Assembly: GCA_016801885.1 (NCBI GenBank)
Contig: CM028895.1
Coordinates: forward strand, 16,388,001 to 16,452,000
Source: Toxotes chatareus
Lineage: Eukaryota > Chordata > Actinopteri > Toxotidae
DNA length: 64,000 nucleotides
Direction: 5' to 3'
Position numbers and translations under genes: made by a program. Below are positions 1 through 10,600 of this stretch, in pieces. Each line of letters starts with the position of its first letter. Positions within the stretch are counted from its first letter, which is position 1. Under the pieces are notes generated by a model. The model ran no database searches. It saw only the letters and a program-made list of their open reading frames with translations, and was not told the origin of the DNA.

Positions 1-1830
1 AGCCAATGTTTATTCACCGGAGGAGATGATGAATGGCTGCTCTGATGGTCTCCTGTGTCAGTCAGTCAGGTTGGCTCATTAGGTCAGCAGATTCTGAGCC
101 ACGGGGGGATAGTTATTCAAATCCCTAAAAATATGCAGAGACAGTGAAAACACCTTGTCCATGCATAACAATAGCCTCACGATGCAAGAGCTTCCTGTGT
201 GGAATTCAGCCACTGTGATAAACAGAATATCAGAGAAGCTCCTGAGAGGGGGCTTCGATTTGCTGTAAATAAGAAGATATCATACATATTAAAATTACTG
301 GCGTAAGAACAAAGCATGACATGTCAGTCATATGTAAATGCAGTGCACACAGACACACACACGTCTACCCCTACAAAAAACTAATAATCCACAAAGTACA
401 GTATATTTCTGTGAACCCCAAGTGCACACCATTAAACATACTTCTGCAAGTAATAAGTCTATCAGACTGGTTTATGGTTACAAGTCATTTTGGATTGAAG
501 GTATATGGAAAAGTGAATCAAAATAGTGAAAGTATACTATTACAATACTATTTTGCATGTACAGTAAACTAAGTTACATAAGTATATAAACAGTAATTTT
601 GCAAGTACTCTTCCAGCATCCTGTTTCCATGTAATGTTGGAATTGAAATACACTGAACTTGCAAGCACAGTCCTAGGTTTTAGTCATGGTATTATTGTTA
701 TACTTAAAGTGTGTGTGCAGTACAGCTTCCATGTCATTTTTTTCATTATTTTTTATGGTGAACGTTAACTTTTAAGTTATTTCAGCAGTACGTAACTAGT
801 TTACTGTCACTGCCCTTTTCTGTACTTTCAGTAAACTCAAAGTGAACCTACTGTGAACAAAGTGTATATACAAGCGCACTCAGGTTTTAGAGTGCATTTT
901 GTACTCAAAGTGGACATCATGCAGACTCACGAGCAAACTACCTGTGTCCTTTTAGTTTTAGGTGTAAATATGGTTGCATACAAAAAAGAGATTTGCTTTT
1001 TGCTTTACAACACACAATATTAAAACATCAGCAGCACACGAATTCTTAGATTTATGTGCTGACATCTCCATATTTGTCATGGCATTGGTTTGTGTTAAGT
1101 CTGGTCCATGCCCATATGTTTAGTGACATGATATATAATCTGTTTAATTCTTCACCCTGTGGAATTTCGATATCATTCTTCCAGCATACATGTCTTTTTG
1201 TGCTCACTATTCTGTTAGCACAGGAGCTAGATAGGAAAGTAATGTCTCAAAACTGTGGGAGCTGGTCTCAGGCTGGGTTCATCAGTCTTCAGAGTGAGCC
1301 AGGCCTTGAGCTCTGCCTGCAGAAAGCGTGTGTCCAGCACTGATCTCTCTATCTCTTTCATTCTTTAACTCGTTCCCTCTCTTCATCTCGCCTTACACTT
1401 TCTTTTACCCGCTGTATTTTCTGCCTCTCTCTGGTGTCGGCCCTCCCTCCTCAGCAGATATCTGGGTTGCATTCAGGAATCAGCTAGTCACAGTGAACAC
1501 CAGGAGGGGAGGGGAGGGGAGAGGAGAGACCGTAAACTCTGACTATGTGCCAGCACTGTTATTTTCTTCATCACAGAACCCGCCTTGACACAAATAATGG
1601 AATGCACTGGCAGTCTTTCAGAAAGACAGCAAGGGGAAAGTGGGCCACTGCCAACCCTAGGCTATGCAAATCCATCCGCAGCCGTCTGAGTTTAGAAATC
1701 TAATGATCAGACCAAACCCAATCGCTTTCCATCCTCTCTTTTTTCCAATCTCTGACTTTTCTCTCATTTCCTCTCTCTATTCCTCATTCCTCCTCGCTGT
1801 TTTTTTTTTTTTTTCCCCCAGCTCTGTTAC
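1..1830. other. Intergenic sequence, no gene seen
   Basis: No exon with convincing splice sites or codon structure was found. The first 300 bases and the part around 1620-1700 are of mixed composition and could be conserved non-coding DNA; the latter holds a POU octamer (ATGCAAAT at 1664-1671). From 320 to 1050 the sequence is AT-rich filler. A T-run at 1800-1814 and a GGGGA-type repeat interrupt the rest. The open frames here are short and look like chance frames. Confidence 0.6.
1501..1530. repeat. (GGGGA)n purine-rich short tandem repeat
   Basis: Three to four units of AGGGG/GAGGGG follow directly after CACCAGG, then grade into GAGGAGAG. It is a purine-strand microsatellite with G-quadruplex potential and no sign of a coding role. 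Confidence 0.7.
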
Positions 1831-1837
1831 TGGCTCT

Positions 1838-1894
1838 GCCATCTGGTGCCGGTGCCCATGAGATGGACTCTGCTCTGGTTTGCAACCAGGGGGC
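1838..1894. promoter_or_regulatory. Pair of divergent CTCF-like motifs
   Basis: On the minus strand, 1849-1838 reads GCACCAGATGGC, and on the plus strand 1883-1894 reads CAACCAGGGGGC. Each differs by one base from the vertebrate CTCF core CCASYAGRKGGC. The two are 33 bases apart in opposite orientation, inside a complex, repeat-free block (about 1830-2110). Occupancy cannot be judged from sequence alone. Confidence 0.35.
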
Positions 1895-2742
1895 TTAGAG
1901 TGGGAGCCTGGCACCACGGCTGCTGATTCCAGAATAATCTACGCTGTGCTGTTGTGACTCATTTTGCCTCTGATGGGCACCGTGACCACTCAAGCATGTG
2001 CCTGCAATTAAGCATTGTGTTAAGTAAAAACTGCAATTTGCAAAGGCAAGCATGAAGGTGCACTTCAGTAGAACAAAGCAAATTGAAGGGGTGGAGGAGG
2101 AATGGTGGGGGCTCATGTAGAGAAACCAATCAATCTATTCCAAGGTTTTGATTTACTTTTTTTTTCTTTATAGGACAAATTGCAGCAGTTCTGAAGTTTG
2201 AAATGCTGTTACATTAATAATACAGCTATAGACCTTTGAAACCCAAAGACTCATCAAAAAGCTGGTTTAGAGGGAAAAACCAATACAAAAACAGCAGGAT
2301 TTGATTGTGAAAGTGGCAATATTTAAATTTTCAGGTTTGGTAATGTATTCATTAAAATGCATTAATCTGATTCTGTCTTTCCAGCAGGGGTTCGTTCACT
2401 GTTGTTTGTCGCTGCCCGCTCACGACTTCTCCACTTTTACACCAAACAGGGCAGTTGAACGTTAACGCGTCACCATCAGATCTTCGAGCTATGATTATCT
2501 CTAAGAACCGCTGTCAGAAGCCGAAGTACACAGCTGCAAGAGGAACATATTTAGGCATCTGTTTTCAGTTCTAGCTACAAATCTGACCATTAGGATTTCA
2601 GATGAGAGTGGTGCTATTTTCCTCCGTCTACACAGAACATTTACTGTCAAGTCCAGCTGGACTGTGGGAAAAAAGTCCAAAAATACGAGTCAACAAGCCA
2701 CTTACACATTTTTATGCTAAAAAAAAGAAAAGAAGGAAAGTC

Positions 2743-3146
2743 TGACATTTTGGGAAATAGGCCTATTTGCTTTTCATTAGCTTAGGAGAACATTAGCTTT
2801 ACAGTAGCGTAAAGACTGAAAACACAGGGAAACAGCTAGTTTGGCACTGTCTGCTGATAAAACAACAAATACTAAAGTTGATTTTTGCCCTTCAGTTTTT
2901 GCATGGATTAAACAAAAGAAATACAATTAGTAACTGATAATTAGTAAGCTTCAGAGGTGCTAATGGGCTGATCCTACTATTTATGGCCACAGCCAAGGTA
3001 ACCATTTACCTCTGCTTCAGGTCTTAATACTAATCTAAGGTCTAAGCTTCATATTCAACTGACAGATATTAGAGTGATATCAATCTTCTCATCAAACTCT
3101 ATACAAGAAATATATAATATGCATATTTCCCTTCCCATTTTGTCGA
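2743..3146. mobile_element. Degenerate foldback (long inverted repeat) transposable element
   Basis: The left end begins TGACATTTTGGGAAAT (2743-2758) and the right end is its imperfect reverse complement, with ATTTCCC at 3124-3130 and CCATTTTGTCGA at 3135-3146. Inside, AAGACTGAAAACACAGGGAAACAGCTAG (2812-2839) belongs to the left arm. TTTTTGCATGGATTAAACAAA (2896-2916), TTAGTAAGCTTCAGAGGTGCT (2941-2961) and ATCAATCTTCTCATCAAACTC (3079-3099) belong to the right arm. From memory this is a common percomorph non-autonomous element whose arms fold back over several hundred bases. The left arm is shortened, so this is a decayed copy. There is no coding capacity. Confidence 0.7.
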
Positions 3147-3897
3147 ACTGTTGCTTTACTGCTCTGAATATGGGGTCTCATGTACCAGTACATTCTAAAT
3201 TTATGGTAAACAGTATTTACAATCTAAATAATACAAACCAAAAGCACTTTCTGGATGGAGCAAATTTTCAGAATCATCTGCTTTCATGTACCTTCATCTG
3301 ATTATGTTGATCAGTCCAAATTAAATGGTAGAAATTGTTTCATGGGACCTTAATTAACATGAATTAATACAGTGGGATCAGGCAGTACAGGCAGAGAAGA
3401 CATCCACAAGTAAATGAAAGGAACTGAAAATGAATATCAGCAGAACCTGAGACAATGCAGTGCTTGTAGAGGATTTGAAAAGTGGCTAAAGCACTTATTT
3501 GCCACACAAAGTAAAATCAAAGGCACAGGAGGAGACAAAAGAACAACTGTTCTAGTTTTTCAGTCTCATGATCACACTGTGGCCTGAGTGGGAATGTGTC
3601 TGGACTCTGGTTTTGTTACAGACGGGGTCGTGAATTTCATGGCTTTCTTTTCAACAGGCAAGAGAGAACAAGTCCGACCAGCCAATTGTTTGCAAATGTC
3701 TCTTCCTTGAGGTTGTCACTTTTATCTAAGTGCCGATTATTTGGAGTAGTAATTGCCCTTATTAAAAGATTTAGAACAATTATCAGCTATTAAATCAAAC
3801 AGAAGCAACAGCAATTAGTCAGTTTCTTTAAAATGCCATTTCTCTCTTTCCTAATATCATAATTACAGAAAAATAATTACAAGTGGGTGTAATGTTT

Positions 3898-4241
3898 AAA
3901 TTCAAAACTACAGAATCGTGTCTGAATCCTGGTGTCAAAGCATAAATGTTACTGTCAAAGATTTCTGAACAAATCTGTTCATGAATCGAAGACTTATGAA
4001 GAAGTTCAGTCTATAAAGAAGTGTCTGTTAACATAGGACAGCTGTCATTTGAATGCCAAACTTCACATAATGAGAAGAAAAAACTCTGCTCATTCCCCAA
4101 AATAACAGATGCGTCTGCTTCACTTATCCATTATGATCACACCAAAATTTGTCCATGTACATGACACATAAACTTTGCAGCTGGTGTTAAAATGCTTAAG
4201 TATCACAGCAGGGCTGCAAGGGTGAAGACAGATTGTGAAAA
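3898..4241 (+). repeat. Copy A of a 344-bp local duplication
   Basis: This block and 4395-4737 can be followed in parallel from end to end. Both start with AAATTCAA. Both share CTGTTAACA..GGACA (4026 and 4522) and GAATGCCAA, then CCCCAAAAT.ACAGATG, then CAGCAGGG..G, and end in GGTGAAGA..GAT. The divergence is large (roughly a third of positions), so the duplication is old. Neither copy has a convincing open frame. It could be two insertions of one unnamed element or a local segmental duplication. Confidence 0.65.
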
Positions 4242-4394
4242 GACTGCAAAAACTATCTTCCATGAACTAAAATGGAACCTTTAACATTAATATGAGTTTC
4301 TTCAATGTCTTTCTTTGTACGCCATTCCATGTAATAATTTAAGAAAGCAGTTTAAAGCAGTGTACGCACTCACGGTCAACTGTGTGTCTAATTA

Positions 4395-4737
4395 AAATTC
4401 AAGACCGCAGAAACATCATTCAATCCCCACGTCACCGTATAAATATGGCTATGAAGGATTTATGAACAAATCAGTTTGGAAATCACTGATTTATGAACAT
4501 GGTTCTCTCTACATGAAGTATCTGTTAACACAGGACATCTGTGGTGTGAATGCCAAGCTGCAGAGGATGAAAGAACTCCGCTGTCACTCCCCAAAATCAC
4601 AGATGTGTCTACTTCTCTTACATATTATCATCAAACCAAAAATGTTCAGTGCATGATACACAATTTCAGCAGCTGTTGTGAACAGGCACAAACATTACAG
4701 CAGGGTTGTACAGGTGAAGAGAGATCGTATGTAGACT
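4395..4737 (+). repeat. Copy B of the 344-bp local duplication
   Basis: Direct-orientation partner of 3898-4241, offset by about 497 bases with a different spacer of about 150 bases between them. The shared landmarks occur in the same order and spacing. A 64-codon frame runs through this copy (4462-4656), but copy A lacks it, which argues against coding. Confidence 0.65.
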
Positions 4738-5370
4738 AAAGTTTGGTTTGTTCTCAGCTGGGGGCGAATGCTGCTTTCAAGTGCAATTTGAACAGATGGT
4801 TCACAACCGTTCAGTGTAAGAAGCAATACATGCAGAACTTTGCCAGCAATTTCAAGGCTGTCAGTTCTAATCAGACTACTTTTACCTGAGGTTATTTTTA
4901 CTGGACATTATACAAAAGGTACAAGAGGTTGAGAATTTTACTGGCAGGGGAATACGCAGTCCATAAGAATTACCTCCTTAAATAAATCTAATCCTTTTTA
5001 AATAGACCTTTGGTGTGTTTTTTACGCCTGGTGAAGGTGTGTGCTAACACATAATGGATTTGCGCATGTGCTTGGGTGTAATGCATAGGTTTAGTTTAAA
5101 TAGTGGTAAGGACATATTTTGTCTGCTTAGGCACATCTGTGTGCCTGTACACTTTCTTCTCCTGTTATATGCATACAAATGGATTGTTTATTTATTTCAG
5201 ATTTTGAATTGACATTTCACATTTTATTTGATAAATAAAGCTGAGACTAAAATTATTATTTAAAATATGATATACATGAAAACATAAAAACATTCATTCT
5301 TCTTAGTTTTTTTTATTTTGTGACCAACTCATGAATCTGAACCTTAGTGAACTAAGTGCACGCTCAGGGC
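4738..5370. other. Intergenic sequence, nothing recognised
   Basis: AT-rich sequence with no splice-flanked open frame and no repeat family that I recognise. Confidence 0.6.
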
Positions 5371-5378
5371 CCACATGG

Positions 5379-5390
5379 CCACCAGATGGC
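5379..5390 (+). promoter_or_regulatory. Perfect CTCF core motif
   Basis: CCACCAGATGGC matches the CCASYAGRKGGC core at all 12 positions. It lies in a short GC-rich patch inside AT-rich DNA, 19 bases before a strong hairpin (5409-5453). A functional site would also need the flanking zinc-finger contacts, which I cannot score. Confidence 0.4.
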
Positions 5391-5408
5391 CCCCAAGAGT
5401 CCACAAGA

Positions 5409-5453
5409 GAGCTTGAAAGGGAGCCAGGTGGCCCTGGCTCCCTATTCAAGCTC
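5409..5453. repeat. Strong 45-nt inverted repeat
   Basis: GAGCTTGAAAGGGAGCCAG (5409-5427) pairs with CTGGCTCCCTATTCAAGCTC (5434-5453) across a six-base loop GTGGCC. All 19 left-arm bases pair, with one bulged base on the right arm. It is too short for a normal pre-miRNA. Just after it the 11-mer CTATTTAAGTT occurs twice (5453 and 5466). It may be the tip of an old foldback element. Confidence 0.75.
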
Positions 5454-5479
5454 TATTTAAGTTCGCTATTTAAGTTGCG

Positions 5480-8400
5480 TAGAGGAGTCAGTGTTTGAAA
5501 ACTATATTTCTGGTCACAAAAAGAGAAAAAAAACATGAGAGTGAATTGCACTCAGGTAAACTTGTGCTGTCTCCTCTCCGAGTTTGAGCAAATAATAGAA
5601 AAGTTAAGTTGATGTGTTAGCTTGCCTCCCTCTGCTCTGTCTATGTCGCTCACCTCGCTGGGCACTGAGTCTCTTGGCGTCTCAGCTGTAGTTAAAAATG
5701 TTGATTAGCTAGGTATACTGGGCAATGTGGATGTAAATTTCCCAGTAAATAATAACCATAAATAGTATGCTATGTTTTAAAGTGGTTAACACAGCTCACA
5801 GGTCATATGGGAGGACCCCTTTAGCAGAACTGTGTTTTAAAATATGCACCAAAATTGGTCAGTTATTATTTGACAGAAAAGACAAAAAAAAAAATAAATT
5901 CATACTAAACTCTTTTGTGAGAATACTGTAGGCTTCAAAGCTTTGTATGCTAATATGTCTTATACTTTAAATGTAATTACATTCATATTAGCCTAACCCT
6001 TATCTTGAGAACATGCAAAATAGGTTTTGACATTCACTGCTTGCTGAGTAAACAGTCTGAGCGATGAAACGTGTAAACCATGAGAAATAAATTTGTTTTT
6101 AATTACCAGTTAGATTTCATGTTCACTCAGATTATAATACTTGCATTCAGTAATTTTTTGTCTGATGTGTGTCGGAGTTAAAATTTGGTGGTGTTCCTCC
6201 ATCCAAAAGAGGACAAAATTGCTCTCTCTGCAGACTTTGATGTACCAAAATTGAACGGAGATGGCAGCCAAATAACCTTGACGGGGGCCACTGTGCTTTT
6301 AGTTCCATTACTGGATGTATGATGAAATGTACTTTCTTCAAATAGTGAGCGCATTTGCAAAAGATTAGATGAAACTTCAACAATCCCTGTGATGAAAAAA
6401 GATGGGAATGGAGCCTGTACTGCGAATTACAGAAAATATACAAAGCAGGAAATGTAAAGAAAATTTGCTTTGATAAAAAAATTGAGATTGAATCTTAAAA
6501 CTTTAATTTTTCACTGTGGTAATGGGATCGTATTTGACTGTTTCTGAGCTAAGCAACTCGATGCAATGCAGAGAGGAGTGCTTTATTACGATGCCAATAT
6601 CTGATCACACCCCACTAGCCAAATCCATATTGTTTGATATGTGACATGTAACCTCAATATGTGAGTAATTATTGTTTCATCTCTCGGTTGCCTCAGATGT
6701 GGAGGATGGCAGGGCAGGATGGTTCAGGAGCCTCAGGGGAGACAGAGAGAGAGAGCATCTATGTTCTGGGAACCAAGACAGCTTTTATACGGTGGTTTTG
6801 ATCAGCCCTCAGGCTAGACAGAGCCTGAGATGTGTGTTTGTGTGTGTGTGTTAGAGCATGTGTGCGTATGTGTCTGTGAGGAAATGGGCAGTTACGTTTC
6901 CCCCTGTGTTTAAATTCTCATCTGTGTATGTTTAAGCCCCATGTGTGGAATTTTTATGCTTTTTTTTAATGGGCAGGTTGCAGAAGGTGATATGTGAAAG
7001 TTGTGTGTGTCTCCTGAAAGCAAATATGCGTGGACTGCTTCGCCGCTGTGCCAAGAGTGTGAGCACTCACTTGAAGGTGACAGTCCGTGAGAGACGTACA
7101 GGGGCCGTGTTCCTGCTGTCTCGGCACAACCAGGTCAGACTCTTGCAACAGACACAAGCCCATTAACACTTCAGGTTCAAAGGTTCAGGCCTGCCCACTG
7201 GTGCTCAGAGCCAAGAAGTCAATTTAGGAAGCAGAAGACAGACAGGGGGATTGTCATTTTATGGAACAAAATCGGTTCTGATGCATCCATAAATTGTTGC
7301 AGTGCTTTATGAGCACAGTAACATGCAAAATCTTATTATACATTATAACAGCAATGGGCAGCTTGTGGCCCAAGGGCAACATCAATTCTTATAATTCATC
7401 CCCATGACAGTTTTTTCTTGGGTGAATTAGCTCCCAACATTATAGGATACAAAGCCAGGGGTTATTAAATAGCTCTGCATGTATGCTAAACTCCCCTGCA
7501 CTGACATTCACATGATACATATTTTATTTTTCAACATTTACTTGTTTTAGAATTTTTACAATACATATTTCCTGCACAGAAACAGTAATAAAGCTGTAAC
7601 ACGAAACAAGCTCTAAAAATAACCTTACTTTATCCTTAATTTTAACCCTGAAAACATACCAAACACTAAATTAATATGTTTGTTACAGTAGCCAGAGATC
7701 ATTTGTGCAAAAGGTAAAAATAAAACCCCTTGCAAATTAATTTCATTAACAAATGAAGTACATTGTCTGTGTGGCCACACATTCCCCTAAGTTTACACAT
7801 TATTTCTGACAAATTGTGAATTTCATGTCATATTAAGAAATACATTTGAATGTATACAATGACATTACAGGTTATTTGTTCCTAATTAAAGTGCATAACA
7901 TTTCACTTGTGGGGTTAATTAATGAATAAATTCATATATTATGACTTATATAAGGCTTTTAAAGGAATTATGTGCATCATCAAAAGTTTTAACAAGGTTT
8001 AAAATAACTTCAAATCTACCAAAAAACATGAAAAGGACCTTTTAAGACATAAATCAAGGTGTGCTGTTATTTAGTCAATTTTAAGGTATTACAGATTATA
8101 TCACACGTCATTAACATATTCATTAAACTTCCCTTTGAAAATGTAATTAAAACTCCTCAGTTATTAATAGTTGTATTAATGGGGTTTTCAACTGAAAGAA
8201 TCAGTTTTATAGTAGTTGTTGCCCGAGAACGAGACATGGTTTAGAAAATCAAGACAAAAAACTCACATCCTTACGAATTACTCATAGCTTTATAGTATTT
8301 ACTGAATAAAATATAGGCCCACTGTATTTATTCAAAATCTAAACTGAGCACCTGTTGTTCTCAGTGCAGACATTAGCCTTCTGTAGCAGGCCACCACTGC

Positions 8401-9125
8401 ATGTGTCATTACAGAGAACAGACAGAAAGACAAAGCTCTCATCTTTTGTGTTGAAAGCACACAAACACAGTGGTCAGTCACTTGTGAAGCTGCTGTAAAG
8501 GTGACCGGGTCACATTCTGTGTGAAAGCTAAAGTAACCAGTGTCATGCTGGGCAGGTCATAGTCTGGATATGGACCAGAGCCCATTAACACAGCAGGAGA
8601 CAAGTTGAGAGCCTGGACACCAGTTGATATTTTTCTGGCTGTTCTGTGCCTTATATCTAGTTTCAAAATATTACTTTTAATGCAGACAAACACAGTGCTT
8701 TATTATCAAGGCCTCACACATATACAATTATGTTAATGGTATCTCACCTCATTATTTTACGGATCTTTATCCTATAAATACAGCAAATCACTACTGCACT
8801 ATTTTTAAGCCCTTAACTTAAACCTAAAGAGTGGAGATTTTTTAAGTAGGGCCCTGAGACTCAGAGAGAGTGTGTTTGAAGATGTTACACTGGAAATCTG
8901 TCTTAAATCATTTAAGACCTTTTTAATCTTTGTTGAACTTCCATTTGATGAGTGTAAATGCTGAGCTAGGCTGAGCTGTCATTCTTGTGTTAAGGTTTTA
9001 ATCTAATTGTCACTACACTATTTACATCAACTCTAATTAATATTTTCATGTTACTGATTGATGAAACAGACAGGTAGACTACAATGTGCTGTATTATCAC
9101 CTGACTGCAGGTTTTTTGGGGTCTT
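5480..9125. other. Long AT-rich intergenic stretch
   Basis: No gene seen. The part from 7300 to 9050 is especially AT-rich, with poly-A and poly-T runs. A GT-rich patch lies at 6831-6890. Open frames (for example 6147-6443 minus and 6945-7166 plus) have no splice sites or recognisable domains. Confidence 0.6.
6831..6851. repeat. (TG)n microsatellite
   Basis: Interrupted TG repeat, TGTGTGTTTG followed by TGTGTGTGTGT, grading into TG-rich sequence to about 6880. Confidence 0.75.
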
Positions 9126-9129
9126 TCAA

Positions 9130-9265
9130 GGTAATGGTAAAATGTTACAAGCAAGAAAAGCTGCTAAAGAACAATATATTTCCCACAGGAGTCGGTGGAG
9201 GCCAAAGCAGAGCTAAAAGGAGAGTGAATATTTGACTTAGATTCCTACATTTGGAAACACAGGAC
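9130..9265 (+). repeat. Dispersed fish repeat, copy 1
   Basis: AGGAGTCGGTGGAG, CAGAGCTAAAAGGAGAGTGA and TTTGACTTAGATTC at 9187-9245 match in order the sequence near 56993-57040 (AGGAGTTAGTGGAG, CAGAGCTAAAACGAGGGTAA, TTGGACTTATATTC). The preceding AAGCTGCTAAAGA also has a partner (CAGCTAAAGA at 56956). I remember this as a common percomorph interspersed repeat. This copy is truncated at its 3' side, close to the palindrome at 9280-9309. Confidence 0.6.
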
Positions 9266-9279
9266 AACTTTATAAGCCT

Positions 9280-9309
9280 ACCTATTATGACTTTAAGGTC
9301 ATAATAGGT
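9280..9309. repeat. Perfect 12-bp stem inverted repeat
   Basis: ACCTATTATGAC (9280-9291) and GTCATAATAGGT (9298-9309) are exact reverse complements around the loop TTTAAG. Weak further pairing continues outward (TTATAAGCC with TATAAG). It lies just after a truncated repeat copy, so it may be part of an element boundary. Confidence 0.8.
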
Positions 9310-9789
9310 ATGTATAAGCTATTTCATTAGCTTGTTGTGCTGCCTCAAATGGCCATAAATAAACAATTAAATAAATAAATGTATTGGTTTAAACATCAAG
9401 TATTGACAGAGATGAAGTATTTAGTATGTGATATCTAGCAATGAAATGCTAACTTAGACGAGAATTAACATTTTTTGCTCCACTAATGATCTATGAATAC
9501 TAGAGTTTTTTTGTTTACCATGTGATGAGCTAAAACATTTACCTTTTTATCTTGTTTTAATGCCATTTCAACTGTTTATATCATTTTTGTATCACATACT
9601 TTTTAACACATCTCACTGTAACACTGAAAAAAGGGTTCTTGAAAACAAGAAAGGATGTATAATTTATTGACGTTTAATCAAACTTAATAAATTTGAGAGG
9701 GGCTTAAAAGTCATAAGACCACATTTGCGTACATTCAGTAGCTTCACCAAAATTGGCGGTTATTCAAATGGAAATTTGTTAGGTACCAT

Positions 9790-10600
9790 CTCAGCTGCAG
9801 TTGCCAGAGCTTCTATCTGAGAGATATAGCACTTATCCAAAATGATGAATCAGTTTTATATTCCCAGTGTCAAAGCATTCGCTCCACAGGCTTGGACCCC
9901 ACTAATGGCTGCTTGTGGCTATATTTATTATTAATGTTGTTGGGGAATCCGAAGCTTATGGGATCCATTCAGTCCACATGGCCTTTAAATCTGGCTCTCC
10001 TTCACACTCTGTTCTCTGCTTGATGTGTTGGCTTTTTAACTCTCACTCCTTTCAAGTGTAAATACTCTGCATGCAATTTGAGGCAGCTTTTGCCTCCACC
10101 TGATCAATACATCACAGTTACATCTGAGACAATTTTGCATAGATGCATTCAGATGAAATCGAATTGCTAAAAAAAGTCAATCATGCATGGTCGATAGACT
10201 TGAAGGACACGTGCTGTGTGCCTTTTTATCTACCATGAGTGTATTTTAAGCGTACTTTGAAAGATGTTTGGAAATGCGGCACACAGTTATTGAAGCTACA
10301 AGCAAATTTCCCAACAATCATCCCTCAAATTCTGACAATTTGACACATATTGGCTGGCACATCACTCTGATGAATGGAAAGGATCTTACTAAACAATACA
10401 GAACAGGAGAGCTTCACTTACTGTTCTGATTATTAGAGCGCTGTTGATCAAATTTATGAGCGTAATTTCATCTGGACATGCTTGTGTTTTTCCATTTACA
10501 TATGCTTTATAGAGCCGTGATTTCATTTGCATAATAGGAGCTCAAAGTGATCTGCTGATGAAAGCAGAAGGGAGGGCTCTCAGTAAACTTTTTATGGGCT
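9790..10600. promoter_or_regulatory. Candidate conserved non-coding block
   Basis: About 800 bases of complex sequence without repeats or open exons. It contains AATGATGAATCAG, repeated CAATCATGCATGG-type homeodomain and POU-like words, a POU octamer ATTTGCAT (10525-10532), and TGATCAA words (10101 and 10444). The look resembles vertebrate developmental enhancers. There is no direct evidence of conservation from a single sequence. Confidence 0.35.
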
